7,780 nucleotides of DNA from Thermoflexales bacterium (GTDB lineage: Bacteria > Chloroflexota > Anaerolineae > J036 > Brachytrichaceae): the NCBI GenBank assembly GCA_017998555.1, contig JAGOCU010000095.1:1-7780 (forward strand), read 5' to 3'. Numbering within the stretch: position 1 is the stretch's first letter; each line of letters begins with the position of its first letter. Under the pieces are notes generated by a model. That model saw only the letters and a list, made by a program, of their open reading frames with translations, was not told where the DNA came from and ran no database searches. Both the position numbers and the translations under genes were made by a program. This document shows positions 6,386 to 7,780 of this stretch, one piece after another.

Positions 6386-7780
6386 TCACTTCTCGTAGGC
6401 CCCGATGTCAATCCTGCCGCCCACGATGCGCGGGAAGCCCGGGCCGCGTTGGTCGAAGTCGGGTGGCGGCGCAAAGGCCGGGTCGCCGGCATCGATCGCC
6501 ACGCTGCCGGCGCCCAATGCCATCGTCAAGGTCGGGCCGCCGTTATCCTGAAGCGGGCCAAGATTGAGCGGCGTGGCGGCGGCATCCGACAAATTGCCCG
6601 TCGTCGTGCCGGAAATGATCGCGTGGGTCGAATCACCGATCAGGTTGTACCCCAGCGAATGGAGGGCGCCTGAGATATCCGGTCCGCGCGGGGATGTGTT
6701 CCCGGCGACCAGTGTCCCGCCGGCCGCGAGAACGCCGCCGGTAACAGCAATGCCACCCCCGCCGCCGCCCGGAAAGCTCGTGGACGCCGAATTGCCGCTG
6801 AGGGTGCTGTGGGTCACAGTGACCGTGCCCCCGGACCATAGACCACCGCCAACTCCCGCAGCATTGTTTGCAAAGGTGCTGTTGTCCACCGCAGCGTGGA
6901 CGGTCCCGCCAAGGAAGAGGCCGCCGCCCGCGCCAGGCGTATGGTTGTCTGAGAACACACAATCCACGATGTCGACAACACTGCCAACGGCAAGCATGCC
7001 GGCCCCGCCCGCGAATTCTGAGAATGCCCAATTGCCCGCGAACGCGCTGTCAATGACGGTGACGACGCCACCCGGAACGATGACCCCGCCACCCAGACCT
7101 TGGGCAGTATTGCCTGAAAATGTGCTGCTGATGATTACCAGGGTTCCGACACTGTTGATCCCAGCGCCATCGAGGCTGGCCGAATTACTGACAACGGCGC
7201 TGTGGATCACGGTCAACGTGCCATCCTGATTCAGAATGCCGCCGCCATACGCCGCCGCGTTGCCCGAGACGATGCTGTCGGTGACCGTGAGCGCGCCAGC
7301 ATTCAGAATACCGCCGCCGTTACCCGTGGGCAGATTTCCGTTTTGCACGTTCAGGCCGTCAAGGGTCAGCTTGCCGCCGACGGCCACCATCAGGATACGA
7401 AAGTCAGGCGTGCTGCTCAGGCTCGCTGGGCCGAATCCGGGTCCGCTGGCATGGGCATTCTGCAGGCTCACCCCAGCGCCGTTGGCCAGCATGGGTAGCC
7501 ACGCGCGAGCCCCCACCCGCGCGATCTTCGCGCCGTTGCCGTGGATGGTGAGCGTTCCGCCGACAGCGCTATCCGCAATCACGGGCAACCCATTGGCCCC
7601 CGACGCCAGGTTATGGGCCGTGGCGAGCCAGTAGGTGCACCCGGCTTCGAGATTCAGAGTGTCGTCTGCGATCGTAGCGTTCGCCGCTTCGATGGCCGCA
7701 ATCAGGCTCTCACCGCTGCAGATGACGTTGGAAGCGGAAGCGCGCATGGGCCCGGCCAGTCCTAGCGTGGAAACCACCAG
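6386..7780 (-). CDS. Secreted right-handed parallel beta-helix protein, choice-of-anchor Q family (5' end beyond window)
   Basis: The frame is open from the right window edge to a TGA at 6386-6388, 464 sense codons in view. The first GTG (7775-7777) is probably not the start, because the frame continues upstream and the visible start reads as the end of a signal peptide (VVSTLGLAGPMRASA before SNVIC). Counting from that GTG, the mature N-terminus has Cys20 and Cys47, likely a disulfide. Residues about 136-365 hold repeated rungs of 20-30 residues with motifs such as SGNAAAYGGGILN, SGNTAQGLGGGV and ANNAAGVGGGLWSGG, alternating with short LTV-type strands; this is the parallel beta-helix signature. 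The C-terminus carries the family hallmark LGPLQDNGGPTLTMALGAGS, AIDAGDP, DQRGPGFPR and GGRIDIGAYEK. The protein ends directly after that motif, with no sorting tail or membrane anchor, so I infer it is released or held by non-covalent contacts. The substrate is unknown; related helices can be adhesins or polysaccharide-active proteins. Confidence 0.9.
   Translation of the reverse strand: MVVSTLGLAGPMRASASNVICSGESLIAAIEAANATIADDTLNLEAGCTYWLATAHNLASGANGLPVIADSAVGGTLTIHGNGAKIARVGARAWLPMLANGAGVSLQNAHASGPGFGPASLSSTPDFRILMVAVGGKLTLDGLNVQNGNLPTGNGGGILNAGALTVTDSIVSGNAAAYGGGILNQDGTLTVIHSAVVSNSASLDGAGINSVGTLVIISSTFSGNTAQGLGGGVIVPGGVVTVIDSAFAGNWAFSEFAGGAGMLAVGSVVDIVDCVFSDNHTPGAGGGLFLGGTVHAAVDNSTFANNAAGVGGGLWSGGTVTVTHSTLSGNSASTSFPGGGGGGIAVTGGVLAAGGTLVAGNTSPRGPDISGALHSLGYNLIGDSTHAIISGTTTGNLSDAAATPLNLGPLQDNGGPTLTMALGAGSVAIDAGDPAFAPPPDFDQRGPGFPRIVGGRIDIGAYEK

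Noticed and set aside
6133..6567. Plus-strand frame, and a similar minus-strand frame at 6092-6373, both with RNPRA-type peptides
   Set aside because: The shared peptide comes from translating the two arms of the 45-base palindrome. Neither frame shows a domain, and one runs into the beta-helix gene antisense.
7775..7777. GTG as the start codon of the beta-helix gene
   Set aside because: The frame is open to the window edge, and the residues after GTG look like the last part of a signal peptide without its basic start, so the true start is most likely outside the window.

Overview
This GC-rich window looks like part of a bacterial chromosome and holds parts of two genes for large exported proteins. 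Both are on the minus strand, and both run off a window edge. The protein style (choice-of-anchor Q beta-helix, thrombospondin type 3 calcium repeats, the start of a LamG-like fold) is typical of environmental bacteria with large surface proteomes. Chloroflexota of the Anaerolineae/Caldilineae type is my best guess, but this rests on protein style only; no taxonomic marker is present.

Layout, in the direction of transcription (right to left). From 7780 to 6386 is a secreted right-handed parallel beta-helix protein that lacks only its extreme N-terminus. From 6385 to 5981 is a 405-base gap. It contains a perfect 45-base palindrome, a weak extended -10 promoter candidate, two adjacent stem-loops in the presumed leader, and a strong Shine-Dalgarno sequence. 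From 5980 to the left edge is one uninterrupted reading frame of 1993 codons with no stop in the window. It encodes a giant exported protein.

The giant protein has, in order: a signal peptide; a soluble domain faintly resembling LolA/LppX; a short membrane hairpin; a proline-rich linker; seven thrombospondin type 3-like DxDxDG repeats; a long beta-rich region with two apparent tandem modules each carrying a cysteine pair; a helix-rich region ending in very hydrophobic segments; another beta-like stretch; five more DxDxDG-like repeats; and the first residues of a probable LamG/concanavalin-like domain, cut by the window edge. I do not recognise the whole protein as a named family.

The two genes are probably transcribed separately, because a large gap with a strong palindrome lies between them. 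Both are likely cell-surface or secreted proteins and may serve adhesion or surface structure. There is no sign in this window of a CRISPR array, tRNA, rRNA, transposase or toxin-antitoxin pair. Many long frames on the plus strand are by-products of GC-rich codon use in the two minus-strand genes.
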